Shown here: positions 31,750 through 42,850 of the stretch, one piece after another
How the letters are laid out: each line of letters starts with the position of its first letter
Position numbering within the stretch: the first letter of the stretch is position 1
Source: Chionoecetes opilio
Taxonomy: Eukaryota; Arthropoda; Malacostraca; Decapoda; Majidae
Assembly (NCBI GenBank): GCA_016584305.1
Contig: JACEEZ010022462.1
Location: 335,001-399,000, forward strand
DNA length: 64,000 bases
Reading direction: 5' to 3'
Notes under the pieces: generated by a model
Databases searched by the model: none
What the model was told of the DNA's origin: nothing
The model's input: the letters and a program-made list of their open reading frames with translations, nothing else
Position numbers and translations under genes: made by a program

Positions 31750-32070
31750 TTCTTGGCCTACAATAGGTGCTTGTTCTAATGGAGATAGTTTTATTTTGTG
31801 CAAACCAAAAAAAGAAAATGAAAAAAAATGACGAAAAAAAATAAAAATAAAATAAACCTAACCTAACCTTATAGTTTATAATGAAACCTAACCTAACCTT
31901 AAGGGTTTTTATGAAACCTAACCTAATCTTATAGGTTTCATACCCACATGAAAAGAAAGAAAAAAAGAGCACGAGAAATAATCTAATAAACTCATATAAA
32001 AAAAAAAAAAAAAAAAGGTATACTTTGTGGTTAAGGTTAGGTTAGGTTTCATTAAAACCTATAAGATTAG
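31750..32070. mobile_element. Partial relative of the 3513-3779 MITE, TTAGG-rich
   Basis: GGCCTACAATAGGTGCTTGT and ATGGAGATAGTTTTATTTTGTGC match the right TIR of 3513-3779 in reverse. A-rich runs and three CCTAACCTAACCTTA..TTTNATGAAA units follow. The opposite end is not found. Confidence 0.65.
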
Positions 32071-32730
32071 GTAAGATTAGAACGAACTACACAAAATAGG
32101 GTGGTTAGAATTAGTTCCTTAGAATTAGGGGGAACTGTGTTGTGCATCTAGGGACAGTATGTGGCTTAAAGTAGTGGGCATTAGCACTCATTAATGATTT
32201 CTTTGTAAAACTATTATCTATGCAGTTCCTTAACTTACTGTGAGGGTATGCAATGATTTAGTTGATTAAGGGAAGGGGATAAGGGTAAGGGGGATAAAGG
32301 GGAGGGGGGGATTATATAACTGCCTCTATCACCCTATAGTTCTGGTTGCTATATTATAATAAATAATATTCCACACACCTGTCAGGCTAGTTGATGGCGG
32401 CAGGACACTATAAGCGTCGTCAGCATGTCAGTGTCCGCATTGCCCCTCCTCTTCGATGGCTTATCTTCTTATACACTGTTGTGTTGCCAATTTATCCGCA
32501 GCAGTTGCTTGCTGGAATATACTCGTCTGCCTGGAAAGTTACACATGCATACTTAGTCGCAAAAACACAAACTACATACATAAAAATACATGACTTTTCT
32601 AACACTCAAACTTGTGATCTTGTCTAAAGAAATCAACAACAAAAAGTCAGTCTACAAAAACCTCTACAACCCACACCTTACCCACGCAGCGCCCGGAGAT
32701 CAAGTGAGACCTGCAAAACCTATAATCTAT
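32070..32730. other. Intergenic DNA, no supported gene
   Basis: G-rich tract at 32270-32310 (GGGGATAAGGGTAAGGGGGA). A 78-codon plus ORF at 32391-32627 has a hydrophobic segment but no recognisable family or splice context. Confidence 0.45.
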
Positions 32731-33150
32731 GAGGCCGGGGAGGTGGTGAGTTAGGGGGAGGCGATAATAATATACAATAATAATAAAGACTTGTTCATAG
32801 GAATAGAATTCGTGCTTACACGTGCACAATGAAGCTGTCTTTCCCATATTATAAGACAGCCTTCAGTACCTCAATGTTTATTCTGCTGTGATCACAAACA
32901 AATAGGACGTGACACTGAGAACTATGATTTTTAGCTTGACTGGAAAAATGATAACATCGAAGGCCCTTTGTCATACTGTTCATATTTACCTGCATAAAAA
33001 AGCATTTAGGTACTGAAGGTTATATCTTATAATATGGGAAAGACAGCTTCATCATGCACGTGTAAGCACGAATTCTATTCATATGAACATGTCTTTATTA
33101 TTACTGTATATTATTATTGCCTCCCCATCACCCACCACCTCCCCGGCCTC
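32731..33150. repeat. Long inverted repeat, ~125-145-bp arms, ~130-170-bp loop
   Basis: 32731-32855 (GAGGCCGGGGAGGTGGTGAG to CCCATATTATAAG) is the near-perfect reverse complement of 33026-33150. Pairing continues inward (CCTTCAGTACCT / AGGTACTGAAGG). Either a MITE with long TIRs or a hairpin locus. Confidence 0.9.
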
Positions 33151-33560
33151 CAGGCAGCCAGACTGCAGCACGGAGATCCACACCAGAGTTGTCACAGAGA
33201 GCAGTGAGGGGCGGGATGGCAGCAGTGACTTGATGTGTGTGTAATGGTGGCACAGAACCGCCCTCCTACAATGGTATAATGGCAGGACTCCGCTCTGGGC
33301 ATGAAGGGCTGTTGTCGGCGAGGACCTCACAACACCCATGGGGATCCTCTTAGATTCTGGAGAATTAGAATCCTGGAGGTTTTTTTAAGTCTTTGTATTT
33401 CAAAATATATTACTGAATTAAGTGGAAAGTACAAATTACATGACAAATCTTTGTATTACAGATGCACAGAGAACATTCTCACCTGAACAAGGAATCCAAG
33501 TGTGGCCAACACTGCATCACAAGGTTTCCCGGGCACACCCTGGCTGTAGAAGTGACCACC
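33150..33560. other. Intergenic DNA before the satellite
   Basis: No repeat or convincing ORF; plus-strand ORF 33301-33486 lacks motifs. Confidence 0.45.
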
Positions 33561-34762
33561 ATCATTAGTACATGTCCCTCAATAGCACATTACTATTCCA
33601 TCTATTAGTACATGTCCCTCAATAGCACATTACTATTCCATCTATTAGTACATGTCCCTCAATAGCACATTACTATTCCATCTATTAGTACATGTCCCTC
33701 AATAGCACATTACTATTCCATCTATTAGTACATGTCCCTCAATAGCACATTACTATTCCATCTATTAGTACATGTCCCTCAATAGCACATTACTATTCCA
33801 TCTATTAGTACATGTCCCTCAATAGCACATTACTTTCCATCTATTAGTACATGTCCCTCAATAGCACATTACTATTCCATCTATTAGTACATGTCCCTCA
33901 ATAGCACATTACTATTCCATCTATTAGTACATGTCCCTCAATAGCACATTACTATTCCATCTATTAGTACATGTCCCCTCAATAGCACATTACTATTTCC
34001 ATCTATTAGTACATGTCCCTCAATAGCACATTACTATTCCATCTATTAGTACATGTCCCTCAATAGCACATTACTATTCCATCTATTAGTACATGTCCCT
34101 CAATAGCACATTACTATTCCATCTATTAGTACATGTCCCTCAATAGCACATTACTATTCCATCTATTAGTACATGTCCCTCAATAGCACATTACTATTCC
34201 ATCTATTAGTACATGTCCCTCAATAGCACATTACTATTCCATCTATTAGTACATGTCCCTCAATAGCACATTACTATTCCATCTATTAGTACTGTCCCTC
34301 AATAGCACATTACTATTCCATCTATTAGTACATGTCCCTCAATAGCACATTACTATTCCATCTATTAGTACATGTCCCTCAATAGCACATTACTATTCCA
34401 TCTATTAGTACATGTCCCTCAATAGCACATTACTATTCCATCTATTAGTACATGTCCCTCAATAGCACATTACTATTCCATCTATTAGTACATGTCCCTC
34501 AATAGCACATTACTATTCCATCTATTAGTACATGTCCCTCAATAGCACATTACTATTCCATCTATTAGTACATGTCCCTCAATAGCACATTACTATTCCA
34601 TCTATTAGTACATGTCCCTCAATAGCACATTACTATTCCATCTATTAGTACATGTCCCTCAATAGCACATTACTATTCCATCTATTAGTACATGTCCCTC
34701 AATAGCACATTACTATTCCATCTATTAGTACATGTCCCTCAATAGCACATTACTATTCCATC
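33561..34762. repeat. 40-bp satellite, ~30 near-identical copies
   Basis: Unit TCTATTAGTACATGTCCCTC, AATAGCACATTACTATTCCA. Only a handful of one-base indels occur in 1.2 kb (around 33832, 33975, 33995, 34293). The array ends abruptly at CATCTCAGATTATTCC. ACATGT in every unit is a 6-bp palindrome. Confidence 0.98.
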
Positions 34763-34909
34763 TCAGATTATTCCTGGTTCTAACACCTCGCTTCACACAA
34801 TCTGGTGTGACCCGGAGGTTATCGCTGCCCTTCTCTTTTCCTTCTAGTTTATGATGATAATTGCATAACGTAATTGCTGTTTAATAAATATTAGGAAAAA
34901 AAAAGACTA

Positions 34910-36090
34910 CTAAGAATTATCATTGTATTATCATGTATTATCAAATATACAGAGCATATAAATATTTGTCTAGCAAAGTAATTTCAAAGTGATCACCTTT
35001 TAACTGATTAAACCTTATTATTAGTCCCAAGATTTACTCTTCAGTAAAGTTACATAGATTATTGGGGCCTCGTAGTGCCTTGGTATTTGTGGTGACCTCA
35101 CAACACAGAGGTTCATGGTTTTGACGGTGAACACTTCCTATCTGGTCTGGTCTTCCTTCATACTGATGACCCTTTTGCCTCACACTTATGTTATGTTGCC
35201 AAACAAAGCACAGCTGCTGCAATGAAAGACAGCTGGGCACTAAATACATTGAATGTATTTAAATACTAAATACATGGGAGAAATGTATTTAGATACTAAA
35301 TACTAAATACATCAATTGTATTTAAATACATTTGTAAATACATTTTAAATAAAAAAAAAAAATAATTTGTCCGAAAAAAATGGATTTCCTTAGAATTCCC
35401 TTAGATTTTGGGTTTCCTTAGAAATTTCCTTTTCAGGCCTAAATTTCCTTAAAATAAGGAAATTTCCTTGAAAGCGAAAACCTTGGTTCACTGTAACATC
35501 AGGGTTGCCAGACAGTAGGGCGGGTTTATGGCCAAATTAACTGATAAAAAAGTATTTAATTTTTGTATTATGAGTATTTAGATACAATGTATTTAAATAC
35601 TCATAAAAGTATTTAAATACTGTATTTAAATACATGACAACCTACAATTATAAATACATTTCTAAATACACAAATGTATTTAAATACGTATTTAAATACT
35701 GCCCAGCTCTGATGAAAGAAGAGGTGTTACCCTCAGGCCACCTGAAGAGGCCCAGTAATCTCCTCCTTCTGGGTGTGTATATAACTGTTACAAAAGGGTC
35801 TGGGCCACACCAGGAATAAGGCATTGCTTACAAATAATAACCATTCTAATCACTTCCCACACCTCAAAATATAACTTTCTGATCTCTCTGCGGTCAATCC
35901 ACATAAGAAATCGGTAACACTATCTACTATTAATGAGAGAAAATACCGGTAATTACCTCCAGGTTTGCGCAGGACTTCCTCGGCCACGGCGTCCACCACA
36001 GTGAGGTCCTCCTTGAGCACGGCCACCACGGCCTGGAGGGCGTCGTGCTGCCACGCCACCTACTGGGACAAGTCTCCCTCCATGTCCAGT
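34910..36090. repeat. Segmental duplication, copy A
   Basis: From ATTATCATTGTATTATCATG to GGGACAAGTCTCCCTCCATG; matched by copy B (37545-39580) once the separate insertions in each are removed. Both contain a minus-strand region (35950-36060 here) that reads GLRRTSSATASTT-like or EEVLRKPGGNYRYF-like in different frames, possibly a decayed exon. Confidence 0.9.
35230..35711. mobile_element. hAT MITE with perfect 8-bp TSD
   Basis: Begins CAGCTGGGCA and ends TGCCCAGCTCTG, flanked by ATGAAAGA at 35222-35229 and 35712-35719. Copy B of the duplication has an empty site (CATGAAGGAAG near 37856). The interior is repeated ATGTATTTAAATAC words plus A/T runs. 482 bp, non-coding. The 8-bp TSD and CAG..GGGC ends fit hAT. 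Confidence 0.92.
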
Positions 36091-36094
36091 GGCG

Positions 36095-36765
36095 TCACCA
36101 TGAAAAAAAATTTGGGGGGGCTTTAGTCCCGGGGTGGTGATGGGCGAGCGCAGCGAACCTATCCAGCTGGGGGGTCGGGGGGTAATTTTGAAAATTAATC
36201 AGTTCCAGGGTAATTTTGAGGCCCAAAAAAGAGAAGAAAGTGGAATTAAGCTTTAATTACATGACACATAAATTAATAGAGTTACACCATGCATCATACC
36301 ATATTAACTAAATTTGATAATTTGAAGAAAATTTTTATTCTGTTTATACAAAAATAATACAATTGCCATTTTTCTCTCTCCACTAACAACTACAAAAGAA
36401 TTGCACAATGTATGTTTTTGGTTTGTTTCTCAGTAAGGTTTTATCTTGATAATGAAAAAAATATATAAATATAAACTTACAATATATTCAAGGTATTTCC
36501 CTTATTGCACAAAAACAGGTACATGGGATACTGTAGTTAAACAGAATAAAGTACATGATCATGATAAAGTAACTAAAAGCAGATTTAACCTGCCTCCCAC
36601 TGCCTTACCCTGGCACCCACTGCCTTAAGGGGACCGACAGGTTGCCGATTAGTAATTCCGTATTTATTATCTGATTCAATTGAAATTTGCCACAGTTATA
36701 GGGTACCCTACACTGTATGTACCCAAGAAATTTCATTAGAATTGGCCAATTATTTACCGCGTTAG
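36095..36765. other. Spacer between segmental copies, upstream part
   Basis: AT-rich, with short repeated TGCCTCCCACTGCCTTACCC words at 36590-36630. No gene seen. Confidence 0.45.
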
Positions 36766-36769
36766 AGCT

Positions 36770-37215
36770 AAATTAGTGCGAAATGAAACAAACTTCCTTA
36801 AACTACAAACAAANGGACAAAACCGAGTTCCCAAACTCATGAACACGCTAGAGGGGCGCCGCTGGAAATCGTTTGTGCAGGTGGTGAACAACTTCCTGGG
36901 AACACGAAGGCAGAAAACCACGCCAGACCTCGTCAGCAGCATGATAGGGGCCTTCCAAAAACTGGGGTGTTTTGATGAGTATTAAATGCACTTCCTGTTC
37001 TCACACATTGAGAAGTTTCCTGAAAACCTTGGGGCGATGAGCGACGAGCGGGAGAAAGGTTCCATCAGGACATGCCCCAAAATGGAGGAGGGGTACCGGG
37101 GGAGGGGGGACGCAGCCCATGATGGCGGACTACTGCTGGTCGCTGAAGAGAGACAACCCAGCGCTGCTCACAACACGGGAATCGAAGAAAACGCCGATTT
37201 ATGCCGTGAACTCTG
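36770..37215 (+). pseudogene. Fragment of widespread arthropod transposon-linked protein
   Basis: Two plus-strand frames join: 36776-36985 (NETNFLKLQT, VQVVNNFLGTRRQ, SSMIGAFQKLGCFDEY) and, after a TAA, 36986-37216 (MHFLFSHIEKFPENLGAMSDE). After a frame change, nearby frames read FHQDMPKMEE-, RYRGR- and MADYCWSLKRD-like motifs. This order (ENLG..SDE..GERFHQD..ME..Y.GR....MADYCW.L.RD) is familiar from uncharacterised proteins present in many copies in arthropod genomes. One ambiguous base lies at 36814. It sits in the spacer between the two segmental copies. No function is assigned; probably a dead gene. Confidence 0.6.
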
Positions 37216-37544
37216 AACTTTTGTGTCACGTAACGCTCATTTTTTATACAAATATTATGATAATTATGCTTATCAATTTGATGGACTAAATAAACTGAAT
37301 GAATTTGGATACGCTGACTTTTATTTCTTGAGGAAAACAAAAAAAATCATCAGGGTTTTTCTCCGCTGATGATCCGCAGAATTTTTTTTTTTCCCGAAAA
37401 ATCTTTTTTTTAAATTTCTGTACAAAAAAAACCTGACCTGATTGAGAAAAAACCAAAGGTCATTTTCGGACCCCAGAGCATCAAAATTAGTCTAATTCAG
37501 CGGGAAAAACCCTGGACGATTTTAAAAACATATGTTTTTGTTAC

Positions 37545-39610
37545 CCAGTGTTATCATTGTTTATCATGTATTATCAAATATACGAGCATAATAAATATTT
37601 GTCTAGCAAGTGATTTCAAAGTAAATCACCTTTTAACTGTTTAAAACCTTATTAGTAGTCCCAAGATTTACTCTTCAGTAAAGTGACATAGATTTTTGGG
37701 GGCCCTGGGTAGTGCCTTGGTATTTGTGGTGACCTCCCCAACACAGAGTTCATGTTTTTGACGGTGACACTTACATCTGGTCTGGTCTTCCTTCATACTG
37801 ATGACCCTTTTGCCTCACACTTATGTTATGTTGCCAAACAAAGCACAGCTGCTGCCATGAAGGAAGAGGTGTTACCCTCAGGCCACCTGAAGGGCCCAGT
37901 AATCTCCTCCTTCTGGGTGTGTACGGGGAGGTCCTTTATACGAGCATTCGATTATACGAGAATCCGATGTTTACGAGATGTTTTAAATTAGGGTCTATTT
38001 TCAATATACGAGATCGAAAATCCAATGCTAACATTCAAACTGGGGTGAGTAAAATTAACCAATTTTATTTACAAAAGTAAATTACAAGTTATTTACTAAA
38101 ATTATGAAGTCATTTACTGATTTATATAAATTTTTACCAAAGGGTTTGTACGATAATCATCTGATGGTGGTGGTGGTGTGGTGGTGGTGGTGGTATTTCT
38201 AATTGTTATTCTTCCTCCTCTCTGTACCCACGCTGAAATGGCATTTTTTAACACCTCACACCACCCTACCACGTATATAACACCATGCTAACCCTAAATA
38301 ACACCTATAACGGCATTAGAAACACGAGTTTATAGTGGTTATATAGGCCTAACACAAGCGGCCTGCCTCTGGGCGACGCTAAAAGACACTGTTGTTGTGA
38401 AGGCTGCAACACATTTTATTTCCACTGCACTAATGCACTACTTTCGCCACTGCCTAATGTCGCCAGGCACAATATATTACAAATTTTAGCATAAATGCTA
38501 AAGCCGCTTCGCTCGTTTGGGAAAATGATTTAAGAGACGAGATTATCACTTTCTGTCCCAAAATTTCTTCCCTTTGCGTCTGTATCTTTCTTGCCCCAAC
38601 ATTCGTGGAAACATTTTACAAGCCTATATGACACCTGATTTCGGCTAAAATAGGAAAAAAATATGATAATTCTGGTGGCTCGGTACGACAATGTGGCCTA
38701 CAAAAAATTCCCCAACCCTGGACAATTACATACAATGATTCAGATGCGCAGAGACGAGTTTGTGGGCAGTGGAAGAGGTCTGCGCACCCCTCCCTTGTCC
38801 CTTACCTACCCTACCCTCTCGAGTCTATTGTATCGCGCGGCGTCCCCAAGAGTACATACAACGTCTTTGTTGCTTGTATGTATTGTGCCTTGTGAGTCAA
38901 TTTTAGTGATTTGCTGGTTTACCTAATGTGCTTATTGTGACTTTTTGTGCTCTGTCCTAACTGGGGCTGTCACACTCTTAATTCCCCTGTTTTTTTGTGT
39001 GGTGGTGTGGGGGTTTGCGGTGTGTGTATATAGAGCCCTATATTTGAGAGTTTGAGAGTTTGTTGTTTTTTGCTATAGTTTATTTTAGCTTGAAAAACAT
39101 TTTCCTTTTTTTTTTTTTTTTTTATTTAGTTTAATTTTTTATTGATGGGTTCTGGAGCCAAACCTATATTTTACCATTAGTTATGTGTTTCGTTATACGA
39201 AATTTCGCTTTACGAGTATGCCAGGTGGAACCTTACTGCTCGTATCTTCGGGACTTCCCTGTATTTAACTGTTACAGAAGGGTCTGGGCCACACCAGGAA
39301 TGGTTTTAAGGCATTGCTTAAAAATAATAACCATTCTAATCACTTCCCACACCTCTAAATATAACTTTTCCTGATCTCTCTGTGGTTAATCCACATAAGA
39401 AATCAGTAACACTATCTACTATTAATGAGAGAAAATACCGGTAATTACCTCCAGGTTTGCGCAGGACTTCCTCGGCCACGGCGTCCACCACAAATGAGGT
39501 CCCCCCTTGAGCACGGCCACCACGGCCTGGAGGCGTCGTGCTGCCACGCCACGTACTGGGACAAACTCCCTCCATGTCCCCCACCAGGCCGTACCCAGGC
39601 CCACCCTGGG
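37545..39610. repeat. Segmental duplication, copy B (interrupted)
   Basis: Matches copy A on both sides of the 1,338-bp element at 37924-39261. The pieces are 37545-37923 and 39262-39610. Confidence 0.9.
37924..39261. mobile_element. Tigger/pogo-like element, family T1, with TA target duplication
   Basis: Copy A reads GGGTGTGTATATAACTG where copy B has GTGTGTA-CGGGGAGGTCC...GGACTTCCCTG-TATTTAACTG, so the element is precisely bounded by TA. Ends carry TTATACGAGCATTCGATTAT and GTTATACGAAATTTCGCTTT. It is 1.34 kb, about twice family member 43563-44180, with an inner GGT microsatellite (38166-38195). No transposase frame. Confidence 0.88.
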
Positions 39611-39904
39611 AGCTGGCTGCCCTCACACACAGCTGAAACATTTGAAACATTGAAACATTTAATAATAGCCGCATAAATAAATAAATACAATAATGTTTGT
39701 TTACAACTTTGAAGGCCAGCCTTTATAATAAACAAGGGTTTTCAGGCAAAGAGTAAATACATACGAACTCGTAAAAAAATTAGAAAAAACAAGCAGATTA
39801 TGAGTAAGCAATAATAACAAAGTAACAAAAATACACAATACCGAATATAAAATACAAAATAGTAGAAAATATGAATATCAAAAGCAAACTCCAGTACATG
39901 CAAT

Positions 39905-40495
39905 AAAAGGGGACTCATACAGAAAAGGGGAGGGGAGATGGTGATGAGTAGTAACTCCAGTAAATAAAGCATAAAGGGTATCCTACAGAAGAAGGGGAGG
40001 GGAGATGGTGATGAATTATAACTCCAGTACTATGCAATAAAGGTACTCCTACAGAAGAAGGGGAGGAGATGGTGATGAAGTATAAAATCCAGAACTATGC
40101 CAATAAAGGGTACTCCTACAGAAGAAGGGAGGGGAGATGGTGATGAGTAGTAAACTCCAGTACTATCAAAAGGGTATCATACGAGAAGGGAGGGGAGATG
40201 GTGATGAAATAGTAAACTCCAGTACTATGCAATAAAGGGTACTCCTACAGAAGAAGGGGAGGGGAGATGGTGATGAAGTAGTAAACTCCGTACATGCAAA
40301 AGGGTACTCCTACAGAAAAGGGAGGGGAGATGGTGATGAAGTAGCAAACTCCAGTACTATGCAATAAAGGGTACTCCTACAGAAGAAGGGGAGGGGAGAT
40401 GGTGATGAAGTAGCAAACTCCAGTACTATGCAATAAAGGGTACTCATACAGAAGAAGGGGAGGGGAGATGGTGATGAAGTAGAAGAAAGTTAATG
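39905..40495. repeat. ~69-bp minisatellite at a LINE 3' end
   Basis: About eight units of AATAAAGGGTACTCCTACAG, AAGAAGGGGAGGGGAGATGG, TGATGAAGTAGTAAACTCCA, GTACTATGC. Several copies show scattered single-base losses. Confidence 0.95.
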
Positions 40496-40499
40496 GCAG

Positions 40500-40817
40500 A
40501 TAAAAAAAATTATATGAGACACTGGCTAATAAAAGTCCAGGAGATAATATTTAAGTTTACTTTTAAATAATTTGAGAGAGGGAGTATTCTTAATAAGCTG
40601 AGGGAGAGAATTCCAGATCAAAGGTCCCAAGTACATAGTAGAGTGGCGGAAGAGGCTTAGACAATGGGATGGCAAGCAAAGTGGCTCTCTATGTCGTGTG
40701 GAGTATTGATGAGAGGGAAGAGAGGCGTTTATTTGATTCTTATACATACAATTTGCAATCAAAAGTTTAGTTATATCTTGAAGTTTAAGAATTTTAGTGT
40801 TTTTGAAAAGAGGAGTA
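40500..40817 (-). pseudogene. LINE reverse transcriptase C-terminus (fragment)
   Basis: The minus ORF (40526-40843) reads TPLFKNTKILKLQDITKLLI, HQYSTRHREPLCLP and FRHSTMYLGPLIWNSLPQLI, ending LKLFKSKLKYYLLDFY then stop. This is the conserved tail following the reverse-transcriptase domain of Jockey/CR1-group LINEs. The rest of the ORF is cut off by a Tigger-like MITE whose end (CAGGGAGGTCCCG) lies at 40818. Downstream, where a 3' UTR would lie, is the 69-bp minisatellite. Confidence 0.8.
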
Positions 40818-41136
40818 CAGGGAGGTCCCGAAGATACGAGCAATTAGGTTCCACCTGGCATACTCGTAAAGCGAAATCTCGTATAACGAAACACATAACT
40901 AATGGTAAAATATAGGTTTGGTTCCAGGACCCCATCAATTAAAAAAAATTAAAAAAAGACGCATTTTTCAAGCTAAAATAAACTATAGCAAACACAACAA
41001 ACACATAGCGTCTATATTACCCACACTGTACTACCTATTCTGTAGAAAAAGCATTCTGAAAGAGAAAACAGCACACAAAATATCATAACTGCACATTAAT
41101 TAAACATATAACATGCATAACAAGCATAAAAGACGT
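40818..41136. mobile_element. Tigger-like MITE family T1, truncated by family T2
   Basis: Starts TA-CAGGGAGGTCCCGAAGATACG and matches 43563-43745. Interrupted at GACGTTGTA by CAGTAAAACCCTTATAACTC, the end of a second family. Confidence 0.85.
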
Positions 41137-41137
41137 T

Positions 41138-41208
41138 GTACAGTAAAACCCTTATAACTCGGCACTGTATAACTCGGAATTTGATATAACTCGGCAAGGC
41201 AAAGACAA
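41138..41208. mobile_element. Tigger-like MITE family T2 terminus
   Basis: CAGTAAAACCCTTATAACTC then GGCACTGTATAACTCGG; related terminus at 49685-49750. Preceded by TA, interrupted by a poly-T of a SINE. Confidence 0.65.
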
Positions 41209-41210
41209 AG

Positions 41211-41241
<31 letters not shown>

Positions 41242-41575
41242 TATGCCTATAGCGCGTGTAGGCATGAGCTCCAGGGGTGGGGGTAGGCCCTGGAGGCTCA
41301 CTCGAGGGCTGTGATGGTTGGCCCTCGCCAGTGGTGGCGCAGGCAGGATTCTTATAGTGACACCTGTAATTAGAGGCTCATGCCGCCCCCCTGTGTCCTC
41401 CCATGCACTCGCAGTCGAAGGTAGAGTTAATGGACAGGGCATGTGGGTGTTCTTAGGCCACTCGATGGTGCAGAAAGATTTCAAGTGGATTTATGGGTCT
41501 CACTCGGGATCGAACTCGGGTTTTTGAGAACGCCACTCGGTGACGCTAACCACTCTGCTACCGCCTCCCCTAGAT
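41209..41575 (-). mobile_element. tRNA-derived SINE (family S1), inverted
   Basis: Poly-T (41209-41237), then a body matching 8055-8400 in reverse, ending in B-box complement GGGATCGAACTCGG and A-box complement CCACTCTGCTACCGCC. Confidence 0.85.
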
Positions 41576-41714
41576 TGCATCGCTTGGTTTTCACTCGGTA
41601 TATCATGCCCTCACAACCTCTTGTGTGAACATGTAAACAGAAAGTCGGCAAAAATAATGTATCTCAGCCATATTGCTGTTATACTGCATCTCTTGCTTCC
41701 CGATGACACTGCAC

Positions 41715-41930
41715 CACAGCGTCTTCATTGTGGTGGCCGGGGATCCTGGCGCAGCACAGCACCTTGAACCACCAGTAAGGGTTCTCCAGGCTGTTCATTG
41801 TGGTGGCCGGGGATCCTGGCGCAGCACACCACCTTGAACCACCAGTAAGGGTTCTCCGGGCTGTTCATTGTGGTGGCCAGGGATCCTGGCGCGGCACAGC
41901 ACCTTGAACCACCAGTAAGGGTTCTCCACG
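41715..41930 (-). repeat. ~70-bp exon-like tandem array
   Basis: Three copies containing, on minus, ENPYWWFKV..CCARIPGHHNE-type codons. It shares the core CCAGTAAGGGTTCTCC.GGCTG with the neighbouring array. Confidence 0.8.
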
Positions 41931-41934
41931 GCAG

Positions 41935-42315
41935 CCAGAATGGCAGCATAGTAACCTACAACAAACAAAGAGGGAGTGAACCGCCAGTAAGGGTTCTCCG
42001 GGCTGCACGCCAAGGCAGCCAGAATGGCACCATAGTAACCTACAACAAACAAAGAGGGAGTGAACCGCCAGTAAGGGTTCTCCGGGCTGCACGCCACGGC
42101 AGCCAGGGTGGCAGCATAGTAACCTACAACAAACAAAGAGGGAGTGAACCGCCAGTAAGGGTTCTCCGGGCTGCACGCCACGGCAGCCAGGGTGGCACCA
42201 TAGTAACCTACAACAAACAAAGAGGGAGTGAACCGCCAGTAAGGGTTCTCCGGGCTGCACGCCACGGCAGCCAGGGTGGCAGCATAGTAACCTACAACAA
42301 ACAAAGAGGGAGATA
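41935..42315 (-). repeat. 84-bp exon-like tandem array with acceptor-like motif
   Basis: Period exactly 84 bp (CCTACAAC at 41955, 42039, 42123, 42207, 42291). On minus each unit reads CCCTCTTTGTTTGTTGTAG (pyrimidine tract plus AG) followed by GGTTACTATG.GCCACCCTGG, coding GYYAATLAAVACSPENPYWRF. 84 is divisible by three, so one frame stays open across the array. The protein family is not recognised. Confidence 0.85.
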
Positions 42316-42840
42316 TAATATTACTACCAATCAAAAGGTTACAATCTTTTTAACCCTTACATATAGTGGATGTTTCATAATCTTAAAACTCTTTCAGCAC
42401 AGGGAAATACAGACATCTTATACATCAGACAATAAACCATTACAGTAAAAAGTATCTCTTGATACTGAAAAGCTGTAATGTGAAGCATCAAAGCATATCA
42501 ATAGTGGAAAAAAACAACAATTAGAACATGATGACATGATATCATGAGCCACACTCTGGGAAGTGTAACACATGACATGTTTTGCATCCTCGCCCTGGCC
42601 TCTTCTTATGTTACGGTGTCGCCGCCCCGCCACCTTTGTTTCATATTTTTCTGTCAAATGACAAAAAATCAATTGTTTATGGCTTCAATTTCTGATCTCA
42701 GCTGGAAGAATAGGGTATAGATAGTATGTACTGACGTCACGAAGCTCCGCCCCGAGCCCATGGCTGGGCCTTGCTGGCCGTGCAGTGATGTAAACAAAGG
42801 GCATTACTTCCCCTGTCAACGCAGTACACTCACGCTTACT
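42316..42840. other. Intergenic DNA, no supported gene
   Basis: AT-rich with no repeat I can identify; includes TGACGTCA near 42732. Confidence 0.45.
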
Positions 42841-42850
42841 AATCTCTTTT

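Noticed and set aside
33561..34762. CRISPR-like array (regular 40-bp repeats)
   Set aside because: There are no unique spacers; the whole 40-bp unit repeats, and the context is eukaryotic.
41935..42315. Genuine multi-exon gene
   Set aside because: The units are tandem at a fixed 84-bp period with no introns of plausible length, and I recognise no protein family; kept as an exon-like array.
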